NCBI GenBank assembly: GCA_002633005.1
Contig: NMRA01000082.1
Coordinates: forward strand, 1 to 62,000
Direction: 5' to 3'
From: Phoronis australis
Lineage: Eukaryota > Phoronida > Phoronidae
Length of the DNA stretch: 62,000 bases
Positions within the stretch are counted from its first letter, which is position 1; the number at the start of each line of letters is the position of its first letter. A program made the position numbers and the translations under genes. The notes beneath the pieces are model-generated. The model was given only the letters and a program-made list of their open reading frames with translations, ran no database searches and had not been told where the DNA came from. Positions 11,291 through 22,332 of the stretch are shown in pieces.

Positions 11291-11400
11291 GTCTGGGAGT
11301 TTTGCTAGCTTCTTGCGGTCAATGGTTTGAGTGGTCCTTCCGATTTAATGGAGACTGTTTTGGGTATGCAGAGTCAGCAACCCAAGTTCAACACTCGTGA

Positions 11401-11749
11401 CTAAACTAATGAGTGTTGGACCCATAACGTCAGTAATGTAGAAATTCGTTGGTTGTCCATTCTGATCAATGTTGTCGGGGCATACTTGCTTGAAAAACGA
11501 AGGGGCATAACATTCAGCTCTGCACCGGTGTCAATTTTACATCGAACCATAACGTTGCGCTTTTGTGCAGTCGGCATCTTGATGTGGACAAATGTGTCAG
11601 TTTTATTGCGATTTTCGATAGTGTCCAGTGTGTACACTTCGACTCCTTGATCAATATTATGTATCTTGCTTGTAAGTTGGGGAGGTTTGTGGGAGCTTTG
11701 ATTTTGTTTACGGGAGGCATAGTTAGTCTGTTTGTTTCTCTGTTTGCGT
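11401..11749 (-). pseudogene. Gypsy aspartic protease remnant
   Basis: Continuous with the zinc knuckle ORF (Met at 11814, 137 codons). The retroviral-type protease motif DTGAELNVMP is at residues 95-104. Only the first half of the protease is readable before the frame is lost. Confidence 0.8.
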
Positions 11750-12447
11750 TTCAAACAGACATTGGCAAAATGTCCCGTCATTTTGCAAAAATTACAGACC
11801 AGTCCATACGCCACAGTTAAAGCAGAAGGTTTGTCTCGCCTTTTCTTTTACAGCAGGCTTCTTTCTTTGGACTGTTTAGGTCGCGCACCGGTAACACTGA
11901 GAACGTCACTACTGTTGGGTGTCTGACTACCTTGAATGTCCAGCATGTGCGCCACTGCAGTCTCACGGGCACGTATCATACCTATTGCGCTATCTAACGT
12001 GAGGTCTTTTTGGCAATAATTTTTTTAACGTATACTATAATGGTATCTAGAAGCTGTCCGTTTGTATCTGCATAGTTGCACTCGGATGCAACGATTTTTG
12101 CACGCGTTAAAAATGAGTCAATAGTCTCACCCTCCGTTTGTTTGAGGGCACGTCACTTGAATCGGGCCACTCGGAAGTTGGTTTTGGGCTTACAGTATTT
12201 TTCAAAGTTGTCATAATGCACTTTCAGGCTTCCAAGTCGTCGCCAGTTAATTCCCAGCCATTGCGGATATCAAGGCCGTCCTCGCCGACCCATAAAAGTA
12301 GGTAGTTAACCTTCACACTGTCCGTTTTTTCCGCCAGGATCCGTTGAAAATAAGTTCACATGTTTGTTTGAACTTTCTAAAACGATCTGGCAAGTTTTGC
12401 GCCTGCCAATCGATTGTGGGAATTGGTACGCTTGTTAAGTCAGTCAT
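11750..12447 (-). pseudogene. Gypsy gag remnant with zinc knuckle
   Basis: A plausible start MTDLTSVPIP lies at 12447, 26 bases inside the right LTR. Frameshifted reading recovers gag-like stretches such as LLLWVGEDGLDIRNGWELT and HYDNFEKYCKPKTNFRVA, then SFLTRAKIVASECNYAD. It ends in a CCHC zinc knuckle, CNFCKMTGHFANVC (about 11755-11796). Gag packages element RNA. Several frameshifts and stops. Confidence 0.75.
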
Positions 12448-12462
12448 GTCGGGGTTCGTTTA

Positions 12463-12472
12463 CCTGACACCA
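12463..12472 (-). other. Primer-binding site, tRNA-Leu type
   Basis: Directly inside the right LTR the minus strand reads TGGTGTCAGG. It is complementary to the CCA-bearing 3' end of a leucine tRNA (CCTGACACCA). Confidence 0.7.
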
Positions 12473-12600
12473 TGAAACATTTGGTGTTTGGGTTAAGACA
12501 ATGAACGTCGTGGTTGACTCTCTATTCGTGTGCAGTGATAATAATTACATTACATGTACATGTGGTCCGTAACACTAGACTTAGGTACGCGTATACAACA
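12473..12600 (-). repeat. 5' LTR of Gypsy element
   Basis: 128 bp, TG...CA, matching 8438-8559. No convincing 4-5 bp target duplication (CACGA left, CGTGA right). Confidence 0.85.
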
Positions 12601-13275
12601 CGTGATACAGTCTCTAACATTGTATGCACAATTGCTACTGCATAGCTGTTCCTAAAGAGTGTTGTCTGCGTAAACTCACTATAACTTCAAAAAACCCGAT
12701 TCCTGGCACATTATTCGTTTTTAATTTACGCCTGTAGATAAATAATTCACACATAAGACACTAGAGCGTTCGCGTCTCAGGATTTCCATTGTTGTTTCTC
12801 CGTTTATTTGTGCTCTGCGTGTATAGTTTTAGTTCTATTATTTTATGAGGCAGTCGTTTTAGAAACCAGCAGGTTTTGATAAATCAGTCTATATGTCAAA
12901 ATTCAAAAAACTTCATGTTTTCTACATGGATAGGTATCCTAACAAAAATCTAAATGTCACATTTTGTGGACTCAATGACCTCTAATATCGGTGCAGGAGC
13001 ACTAGAACGCGGTGGGTCATATAAGCCGTCCAAAAATTCTATGTTTTCAGCAACGACAATAAGTACCTTAGAAAATAGATCGAAAGTTGTACTTTGGTGG
13101 CTGGAATAAACGATTTACATTGTAAATAAAGATTAATTCTTGATGATTGACCAAAAATATCTTGTCTTAACTTTACATTTAGTAAAAATTGTCCTGCAAA
13201 ACTGTCGATTTTGGAAATGATGAACAAGGTTTACAGTCAAATTGAACGAAATCTGATTTAAATTGTTAAAAATAC
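12601..13275. other. No recognised gene
   Basis: AT-rich intronic sequence of the FN3 gene. Nothing recognisable on either strand. Confidence 0.5.
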
Positions 13276-13403
13276 ACAAAACGTACCAAGAGAGGAGTAC
13301 ATGAAATAATATCCCACGAGACATTATTCCTTCGGTCTCGGTCGATACGCAGAATAATTCGCTTGGGATATTACTTCATGTACACCAAACGAGGTACGTT
13401 TTT
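13276..13403. repeat. Foldback (hairpin) repeat
   Basis: Left arm from AAAACGTACC and right arm ending GGTACGTTTTT pair over about 50 bases with mismatches (GTACATGAAATAATATCCC against GGGATATTACTTCATGTAC). A GGTCTCGGTCGATACGC loop region separates them. Reads as a small MITE-like palindrome; half of it recurs at 13981. Confidence 0.75.
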
Positions 13404-13980
13404 ATCCCATACGCGTTGAATCTGTCGAGGGAAATACGGCCATGTAATAAAGTTTTCCGTATTCACCTCCCGCACTACTTCAACAGTGACCTCTTACATG
13501 GACAGTTCTAAAGGTAGGTCAATGTCGAATCGATGTCGTTAGCCGGTTCGATCACCAAACTTTCGGAAAATAGTTTAAAGTAATACATTAACAGTGTAAA
13601 TAGCGGTCAATGTACAATAGGGTCTCAATTGTAACATCTGGAATAGGACTGTTAATTATACAGTTCTGCCTCAGTTTTCATTTGCTCAACATTTTATCGT
13701 CTGTAACTCAGGCACCGATCCCTCGGTAACTACCACATCAAACAGTCATTATTTAACTATTTTCAGATGTTTCAAGTTCAATGAAAAGTTACCCTTGTTT
13801 CACCTTTGTTGTCTTTTTTCAAGTAATAAGTCGTCACATTTTAAACCATTTATTTTACTAGAGAAAATTTGCAGCCTAACGCGCAAGTACATACCTATAT
13901 ATAGGATGTGATCCGTCACTTGAACAGGAGAAAAAATGAAAGAAACTTAGGAATTCGAAGCGCATAGGGTTAAATACATA
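13404..13980. other. No recognised gene
   Basis: Sequence between the two foldback repeats; no ORF or domain recognised. Confidence 0.5.
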
Positions 13981-14054
13981 CACAAAACGTACCGAGAGTG
14001 GCGTACATCAAGTCCTATCCCACGAGACATTATTACGCGTATCGACCGAGACCG
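13981..14054 (+). repeat. Half copy of the 13276 foldback repeat
   Basis: CACAAAACGTACCGAGAGTG through CCCACGAGACATTATT and TATCGACCGAGACC matches the left arm and loop of 13276-13403 in the same orientation. The right arm is missing. Confidence 0.7.
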
Positions 14055-14418
14055 TAGTTTCTTTCAAAATGAAAATGAAGCAATGAAATTAAGCTTGATT
14101 TGATAACTAAAACAATTGATCAAAACTCGGTCGAGCAGACAGCCGGAATACATCAGTGCAAACTTTAGCAGCCAGTCTCGGATCGCAAACTTTATCGGCC
14201 ATGTGCCACAATAGTTGGCACTGCAGGGTTATGGGTCGACAAACCGAATCTAGAGATCATCAGAGGCTAGACTGGTAAATTGCTTCACTGAAATCTTTGG
14301 CTGGCAAATATCGAATAATGGGAGTAATTTCAAGGTTTCAATTTTATTAAGTAATTCTCTCACCAGTAGCGCGCGTCAGGGTGCATATAGAAAAGGGAAT
14401 ATGATAACAAAAACTCAC

Positions 14419-14673
14419 TAGTTTTAACCGTCTTCGTTTTTGAAACTATGTAATTCCAACGTGAAAATGTTTTTATGGCAACGGCGTACTCAGTTCCAGG
14501 AATCAAGTCATCGAAACGTGCTTTGGTAGCAGCCCCGTCAGTAAAGACGAAATAGGTGCCACATGAAACTTTGCATTTGTCTTTAGGTCCAATTCCTGCA
14601 GTCCAACTGATTTCAAGGGCTGTGTCACTCCTTACCACAGTGGTAATTGTAGCTGGAGTCATTTTTGGAGTTC
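14419..14673 (-). CDS. FN3 exon of a multi-FN3 gene
   Basis: A 255-bp exon (85 codons), phase 1-1, acceptor TGCCAG before 14673 and donor GTGAGT after 14419. It encodes TPATITTVVRSDTALEISWT (strands A-B), KCKVSCGTYF (strand C) and LIPGTEYAVAIKTF (tyrosine corner), closing KTVKTS. The first cysteine of the family pair is kept, but the second, just before the PGTEY loop, is Phe here (ARFDDLIPGTEY). An additional cysteine sits in DKCKVSC. The bases after the donor closely match those after the exon at 26584, so the two arose by exon duplication. Confidence 0.85.
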
Positions 14674-14724
14674 CTGGCATGGGACACAAATGTGAAATAT
14701 GTACTTAAGAAGTTAGCCGCAGTT

Positions 14725-14975
14725 TTAAAGGCGAAGGCAACCCTTTTTCATGTCATTTTTAGCAAAAATAGGTTTCGTTGATTATCCCAGACATATTTTT
14801 CACTTACTTACAGCTTTTCGTAATTTAATTAATTACTCGTCGTCTACTCCGGAAGTGACATTTTGGGAGGCAAGAATTTCGCGCCAATTTTTTTTCATAC
14901 AATCTGACTGTGAGAGCAGTCGAGTCAATCATTGTTCTACCTCGGTTGTGATAAGTTCGGTCGTCGTGCAGTTAT
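14725..14975 (+). mobile_element. Solo left end of Kolobok-like element
   Basis: TTAA at 14725-14728 followed by AGGCGAAGGCAACC. About 245 bp matches 1174-1420, including the end repeat and the bases leading to the THAP ORF. It stops before the ATG region, so no coding part remains and no right end is seen. Confidence 0.85.
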
Positions 14976-16042
14976 TTTGTTTTGAATATGAAGTCTGTAA
15001 TATTGACTTTTGGTTTTCCTCACTGCCATGAGTCTCTGTCACATTTTACATCAGCTGACACCTCACCCGAGATCGGCCCATTGCCAATTAGAGCGTAGAT
15101 CCATTAAGACCAATAAAAACAAATGCAACGTCGCGCTCAACAAAACCTGTCTCAATATACGGCATAGACAAATCCGGAAGGACACGCACTCTTTGTGCAA
15201 TGACGTCGGTCGACTTACTACAGTTAGACAGTCACTTATGAATTTCGTTTACAATTTATTTTATGTGACTAGTACGCCATACTTCTGACCCGTAGGATAC
15301 AATGGTTGATGTCAATGATTCAAACCATTTAAAGGCGATAAATGCAATTCTAGTAAAACAGAGAAATCGTTCCCTGCAGATAGGTTAAAATTGAATGATG
15401 GTAAGAGACGTTTCGGCCTCGTGCACAAGGCCATTACCGATAACTGGAGTATCTGGAGTACATTCCGTCGTACGCTTGAAAAAAGATGTCACTGTGGAGG
15501 GGAGACAATTCAGCACCACGTTCTTGTTTTAAAAATGAGCGCTGTCGTGCGATTTTGATAGATTCCATGATTCAGCGTGCGTGCCAGTTCTGCTCCTTGC
15601 CAGTGATCTTGGCGAAAGTAAGAGAGACAGAATATCTAGTGGCCTACATGTATGTTAGCTCACCTAAGGCAGTCGGTCTGTCGAGTTTCCGTGTTCATTA
15701 AACCTGGTTCTAAATGATCTTTTTGTTTCCTCAATAAAAGTGACGCGATTTCGGTCACAGGTAAGCTGGTAAAAATAAAAGTTTGCTTCCCTATCGGTTT
15801 TTAGTATTTAGGTGTAACGAGCAAAGAACGAAGGATGTTAACGAGTTTAATAAACGAAGAGATCCCATAAGTTTTGTGTGTGCGTGGGAGACCTTCAGAA
15901 AGCCTTTTTATGTAAGCGATGGTGACAGACGGACCAACTGGTTCTTCAGCAGGTTTACTGCGAGTATTAGCTCGTAAAGCATTCTCAACTTGGTCAACCT
16001 CTTCGATATAGTCGTAAAGTCCCATGACATAACGTTCAGTTA
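14976..16042. other. No recognised gene
   Basis: Several medium ORFs on both strands show no domain pattern. Intronic in the FN3 gene by position. Confidence 0.5.
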
Positions 16043-16150
16043 AAAAAATTACAACACACGGCTATGGTTTCCTGTCTGCATTTCGCGGGAAAATGTTGCT
16101 GGATGATCACAAAACATATCCAAACTCCCCGCGACCGTCCTCGGTGAGTT
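16043..16150 (+). repeat. Fragment of the second THAP-element family
   Basis: ACAACACACGGC...CCAAACTCCCCGCGACCG resembles 52412-52520 in the same orientation, and the reverse complement of about 27330-27420. Short and diverged. Confidence 0.5.
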
Positions 16151-17420
16151 GGCCTACCGAACACTGTAGGCTACGCTACATGTAGGTTCAAACTTTCTAT
16201 ATATCTGTAGCAGTTATATATCACAACTCGTTTGCTGAAAACATCAGTGGTGTAAAGGGATGAAATCAAGTGTGTTGTGAAATGCCGAACAGACTGTGTT
16301 AGAACTTGCGACGTCACCTCTGTATACCGTCTAGTGTCAGGTAGGAGAACTGCGCATGCTGTTAACAAGTAGAGCTACTCGATCCAGCTTTATACAAAAT
16401 ACATTGTTTTGGTGGTCCGCATTTCAAAAAAAATAATCAGACCAGCGACTGCAGTTTAATGGCATGTTGTACTTATCCCAGCGATACAGCTGCACTTCAC
16501 AAACTCCGACTTCAGAATGACTCAAACCACGAGGTCTCCAGAGAACCCGCGTGGACATTGGCATATCAATGATCAGCCAACAAATAGCCTCAAGTAGACG
16601 TCACAGTGGACATCAGAATAGGAATAGTGACTCGTGCAAACGGGCAACAGCCTGTCCCGCCACAGTGGCATTCTCTTTTAACGATATGTCGCAGAGGTTG
16701 ACAAAGTTGATGATGCGTTACGAGCTAATGGTCGTCGTAAAGGTGTTGAAAATCCGGCTAGTCCCTCTGTCAAAATCCCTTACATGAAAGGGATGTCTGA
16801 AGGTCTCTAACACACATACAAACCCTTCGTTCATGGCTTGTTAGAGCTATAGACTAAACCCCCATGGAGAGGAAATCCTGTGTTAATAGTTAGCACGGCT
16901 GGAAATGCACTTCAGTCATCGACAAAGGCCTGGCCGACCAGGCCGAAAGTCTATTACCATTCGTCAATTTTAGTCTCTCAGTAAGTGCCTTCGCTATATT
17001 TTCCAATGTCATCGAGAGGCAATGATCAAGTATTTCCTCAATGCACTTCGACTAAAGTGCACGTTTGAAACAAACGCTATTTTACGAAATCCAATGCTTT
17101 GCTTGCCCATTGTGCAAAATACATCTGTTTGCTTAGCTGTACCATTTTGAGCACGTGGTCCGTTGTGTCCATATCGACTTCGTGGCGACTTGCGATTATG
17201 ATCAGGTCGCCAAATCTAATCTGAGATTACCTAGGCTGGCAAAGTATTGGCGCCAAAGTCACTTGTTAGTAAGAAGGTATACTTGGACAATGAGAGAAAA
17301 GTCAGTGTTTCTATTCCACCGACCAAGATTCTTACACCAAGTGCCTCTCCAGTAAGCTGCATAATGGCACGCGCAGCAATTGGCGCCTATAGACAAGAAC
17401 ACATGGTAATAAGTACTCAC
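16151..17420. other. No recognised gene
   Basis: Intron of the FN3 gene between 17421 and 14673; nothing recognised. Confidence 0.5.
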
Positions 17421-17672
17421 CTGACGTGTAAATTAGGATCGTGTTTGAAACTGCGTCTTCCCACCCTGCCTTGACTGTTCTTACAGTAACATTGTATGGA
17501 GTTCCACTAGCCAAGCCAGTGCAATCCATTTGCTCAGCAAACTTATCTGCAATGAAGTGAAATTCGCCGCAAGACACAATGTAGTTGTTTTTATCTCCAA
17601 ACGCTTGAACCCATTGCATCTTAAGTTCTGTGTCTCTACCCTCGCAATACAAAGCACGAACTGGAGCGAGTT
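17421..17672 (-). CDS. FN3 exon of a multi-FN3 gene
   Basis: A 252-bp exon (84 codons), phase 1-1, acceptor CTTTCCAG before 17672 (the same octamer as the 5078 exon) and donor GTGAGT after 17421. It encodes VRALYCEGRDTELKMQWVQA, then NYIVSCGEFHF, then MDCTGLASGTPYNVTVRTVK and GWEDAVSN. Both family cysteines are present (IVSC and DCTGL). It shares FIADK and VRTVKAGW-type strings with the 26584 exon. Predicted to be one extracellular FN3 module. Confidence 0.85.
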
Positions 17673-17749
17673 CTGGAAAGGTAGAGGCATATACAATTAT
17701 AAGTGTTAACACAGGGTTAAGCATGGAAAGTACAGCTGCCACAACACGC

Positions 17750-18110
17750 ACCGCAGCACTCCACATACACCACAACACCCTTCCAACTTCACATCATGCC
17801 ATACTTACCACAACACATCTCAAACTCCCCACAATTCCTTCAGGAGATCACAACTCCCCAGAAGCTACAACACCTCGCACACTCACAACATCCCCAGAGA
17901 AGACACAAAACCCCTGATAAGCCACAACACCCCAGGTCAGCCACAGCACCCCAGATATGCCACAACACCCCCAGATAAGCCACACCACCNCACCCCCCAA
18001 ATAAGCCACAACACCCCAAATAAGCCACAACACCCCCAGATAAGCCACAATACCCCCAGATAAGCCACAGCACCCCCAGATAAGCTATAACACACAGGAT
18101 AAGAAGCAAC
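17750..18110. repeat. About 20-bp minisatellite with internal N
   Basis: Degenerate tandem units of the form CCACAACACCCCCAGATAAG, clearest from 17880 to 18090. A single N at 17990 marks an unresolved join in the array. Long minus-strand ORFs here (GYCGLSGG-type repeats) come from the array. Confidence 0.85.
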
Positions 18111-19149
18111 ACAACAGGAAATAGTGATTGCTTCTAACTATTTATATGTCAGTATTAGTATACGCCAGCCGGTCAGGTGTAATACAGAAGCACAAGCCAG
18201 GACATTTCTGGCATAATATTCCCAAACAAGGCACTAAAAAACTATATTGAGGCTGCGTGCAGAATAAATTGATTGGCATCAGGCCCGACTATGCCGTCGA
18301 AGATACTTAATTGTCAACAAACAAGTGGAAAGATAAGTTACACAATGAAGCTGTGAGCGTGCATCCAGTGGCCACTGTCAAAGTCCTCTGACTCGCCTTG
18401 GAAAAAGAGTACCACCGTGTGCCTGAGAGTATTTCTCAGGGAAAATTGCAAAATCTCAACACTGCTGAGCACCAAAAACGCTGACACCGAGCAACGCTGT
18501 TCCCATGTGACCTTTCACCGTACTTAGTGAAGTTGGGGAAAATGTAACAACTTATTCTTCTTAGCCTACATGAACTAGTCATCATCAGGCTAGGAAATAC
18601 ATAAGCGACTTCACGAACCGTACGAGACTCGACTTACAACTTCCCACGAAGCCTAACCTTTCAAGTACCATCATTAAATACGGCCAAATATGGACCTGGT
18701 ATCTTCAATTATGTCTTCCTTAAATTATGGAGCTCTCTAAACGATGCCATTAAATATCATTCAATCAATCAATCAATAATAATTTACATTTATTTTAGTG
18801 ACCTGTAGCAATTTCTACCCAGCCTTAACTTGGGCTTATACGTCACCGTTTCCAAAGAGAGCGTACAAAAATAAGCAAATCGTACACGTGCACAATGACA
18901 AAAAGAAAATCATCGGATCAATTTTCTCAATCATTATTAATTAAGTAGAAAACATCAACTTATCTCGCCTGAGAAATGCATCATAAATAAAATTGATAAT
19001 TATTTACTCACAGTGGGGTTAGCCATCAAGTAAATAAACTGATTCTGAATTCCTAGCTCACTAAATGATGGGCAGATCCACATGACCTCTGCAGATAACC
19101 GGATCTGATATTATTGTGGAGAGTGCACGAGCATTCACACAAACGCTCC
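18111..19149. other. No recognised gene
   Basis: Contains a short (CAAT)n run near 18762-18779. On the minus strand CCTGATGATGACTAG at about 18575-18592 resembles the repeat motif at 43851, but the GAAAC half is missing. No gene seen. Confidence 0.45.
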
Positions 19150-20100
19150 TCAAGCAGAGTAAAAAATACCAAACTGCCAACGGCAAGACTCCACATCTAA
19201 ATTGAGAAAAGAGGAATTTTTTCTCTAAAAATGCTCATTTTTAAATGAAGCTCTGTTTGATAATTAATTACAAATAATTCATAAGTTCGTAGCTTTTGTT
19301 GGCTCAAAATTTCGCCCTTCATTCAGACTCGGAGAGATTCATCATTTTTTTGGCATTTAGAGATTATAAGCTGACGTTTGATAAAATGCTTCAATCTGAT
19401 CAACATCAGTAAAAATTTGAAAAACTGTTTTCGACCAATTTTTTCTTTTCCGTTTGTGAGGTCCAAGTAAAATACTTGCTTTGTGAGACAATTTTTAGAC
19501 ATGCAAATAAGTCTATTCCAGAGCTCTGATACAAACAATTTCCTTCAAAACTATACTAGGCATTCACCCCATATCTTCCTTCATCGCGGCAATTGGAGTA
19601 AATCTGTGAACCCCAAGAAAATATCGAATGGCCCGATTTTGGATTAAATCACTCTGAGGAAAAAACCGTGCTCCACAAACATCATCACGATAATCAAGTA
19701 TTGAGGAAAAAAACGCATCATATAACGTGGGGTATGTCTTGAACCCAACATCACGCATGCGCTTGAATTTGGAGACCATAGTACCAATAAAACGGCCACC
19801 AGATGCTTCTAGTGCGGCAGCGGCTTGTTTAAATATCAAATGTTCATCAAAAAGGACACCAAAATATTTATGCTGACTCACAACAGGGATTGGGGTATTC
19901 GTATAACTGGGGACAAAGTTAGTCAGCCTCACTCGGAGTTTTCGAAACTGCTTACAATGTAACTTCAGTTTTACTCAAATCCAGATCCATTCTCCATTGT
20001 TTACACCAAGTGGACTGTGCAAAAGATCCAGCACAGCCTGCATGTCATATTCACGAGACATGGTGACATGGTGATCAAGTCAAAGAAGGAACGTTTTTAG
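19150..20100 (-). pseudogene. LINE reverse transcriptase C-terminal fragment
   Basis: The minus strand reads, through two or three frame changes: SREYDMQAVLDLL, then KYFGVLFDEHLIF ... GFKTYPTLYDAFFSSILDY ... LIQNRAIRYFLGVHRFTP (ORF 19564-19932). A diverged tail follows with LRTYELFVINYQTEL and LLEERLCECSC. The order YLGV(I/L)FDE, LY, ILDY, IQN(R)A is the thumb/connection region of non-LTR retrotransposon RT, and the C-terminal cysteine part matches the LINE end at 55739. The catalytic FADD box lies just upstream and is not readable. A 5'-truncated, non-functional copy. Confidence 0.8.
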
Positions 20101-22332
20101 CAAAGAGCAAAAAGAAGCAACAATTCATTCAATTCTTGTCAAATTCACTAGGAAATGCACAGTGGTACAAGCGCAAGGTGACGCAGATGTTTAAGAGCAA
20201 TTCCATATAAAAACCAGATGCAGGGCTATATATGCAAAATCACCAATTTTTTTGAAACTTAGCATATCAGCTGGCCTTGTCAAAAGAAACCTGAGCCTGA
20301 ATTTTTAAGAGTTTCCGAGTTTTTTTTAACCCTTTTTACGACCACTTTGTACTTTTTCGGAAAAATAGCAAATAATAGCACTTGGAAGTAGGTGACTTTT
20401 TGTCAGCAACAACTCATCATCGCTTCACGCTATAGAAAAAAATAACTATATAGCAGAAAGAAGAAAGAATAACGTACAAGAAAAACTAGTTCGGATGGAT
20501 TTTTTGATTTTTTATGTCCTCCCATTTTAGCCTACAAAAATGTCACTTTCACTGCTTATTATTAAGGCCATTTTTACGCATTTTTATCACTCTCCCAAAT
20601 CTATATCGGATTCTTTTGGAACATGAGTTAACTTCCATCTGTTACTGCTGTCCTTGTTCAGCCCAACGCAAGAATAAAAAATCTTGTCGCTTTCATAGTT
20701 TTTGTGCTGTCAGTTTTTAACATAACTCACTTACACACTTTTTTGCCAATCTGTGACTGTCAGTTTAAAAGACTCTAGGAGGCGCTACTCGATTGTGCAA
20801 TTATCTATCGACCAAGATGCCAACTAGAACAAATATCATTAGTTTTGCTACATTAGTGACGAAGGAGATCATGGGAAGCTGTATGAGAGATTTTTTCTTC
20901 GCGGATTTTCAATTTTGCTGGTGCAAAAATAAAAATTTGTTAGAGGATTACAGAAATCAAACAAGTCAATTTTAATGTACTTATGAGTTAATAATACAAC
21001 CCCATCACCATCTCATACTTCAGAGAAGCAGGTTTTATTCTTATGCCCATTACCCATTGCTTGGCCAGTTTTCAAACACCGTAACTGACTAAGAATCCCA
21101 CGCACTGCCTGCAGTGCATGCTGGTCCATTTTCAGACCTCCTGGACAAATCCCTGTATATGCGCATGAAAAAGTCCTCTAAACTATTAGCAAAGTTCATA
21201 CTAAAACTAGTCAAGATCTTCGAGATCACACGTGAAAAGAGGACGGTGGATACGATCAGAAGTGTCATGTTACTGGACATACAAAGTGTCACGCAATGCT
21301 TCTTGTACTACACAAAAGCGACCGAGCATGGTGGCAGTGCGCCAGTGGAATTTGCAATCTCAGAAAAATAACAGGTACGGATATTTACGATTGAAAACAT
21401 AATACTTTCAGTGATATCCAAGATACCGGCTTTCCAAACCAGTATTTAAGCAATTGGGTGTTGTTGCGACTTACCAGCTAAAAGTTTCCCAAAATGTAAA
21501 TTCCGTTCATGCGGCGGACTCAAAACCACAGTTTCTTGAAGGTATGCTAGGTTTAGTGTATGATGCATTTCTACACAACACTTCAAAAAAACGCATTTTG
21601 TTTGAAGAAAACAAGAGCTACTGAAACACAAAGTCTTTTTATTTTGCTCAGCACACATGTCTAAGATAGACGTTTCTCAAAACTAGATAATCACTCCTTC
21701 AAAAATCTCAGTAGTTTCAAGAGAATTAATCATGTAAAAAGTATGCTTTACGAGTCTCAAACTGAACAAAAAAACGCTAGTAAAAAGTGACAGAAGATTT
21801 CAATGTTGACCATCAGTGGCTTGGATTATTTTCCCCAAACGGCCACCACTCAAATCTCTCCCCCATGGAAGCCCCTAATTCGCATCATATTCCTTTTTTT
21901 TCAATTTCGCTCAGGGTGGACTCCAGTCCCCTAGCTACGATAATGATGACCACAACAATATCGTAAGAATAGACAACAACTAAAACAAGTTCATGATTTC
22001 CTACAGTTTATGATGATAACTCATTCATGACTTCAAGCTCCAACTCATTCATTGAGGCAAACTCGTGGGCAGCAGCAGCATCAGCACCTTCAATATTCTG
22101 AATATTTCCGATTCGAGACGCGGCAACCATACGGGAAAAATCCAGCAATCTGCTACTCCGACAGCCACTCTTCAGAGGAGAAAACTTTTCTTTGCTTATT
22201 CCTAGCTTCTCGCATCATCTTTTCGCAACCTCGGATGGCTGTTGTTTTCTGTCTGACTGTTCACCTTCAGAAAATATATCACTGGGACCAGTGGGTTAAG
22301 TCTTTAACTTCTCAGAGAAGGTGACCGCTTTT
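20101..22332. other. No recognised gene
   Basis: The longest ORF (21114-21371 on +, 85 aa) shows no known domain. The stretch is intronic relative to the FN3 gene. Confidence 0.45.

Larger units (their letters stand above)
8438..12600 (-). mobile_element. Ty3/Gypsy LTR retrotransposon, decayed, near full length
   Basis: A 4.16-kb minus-strand element with short LTRs at both ends (8438-8559, 12473-12600), a primer-binding site next to the right LTR and a polypurine tract next to the left one. Coding order from the right is gag with zinc knuckle, aspartic protease, reverse transcriptase, RNase H, integrase: the Ty3/Gypsy (Metaviridae) order, RNase H before integrase. Frameshifts and stops break every region. 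I found no clear target-site duplication. It sits in an FN3-gene intron in the same orientation as the gene. Confidence 0.9.

Noticed and set aside
17750-18110. CRISPR-like repeat array
   Set aside because: Units are contiguous and degenerate without unique spacers, in a eukaryotic context.
17796-18112. Long repetitive ORFs on both strands across the N at 17990
   Set aside because: Artefacts of the 20-bp minisatellite.
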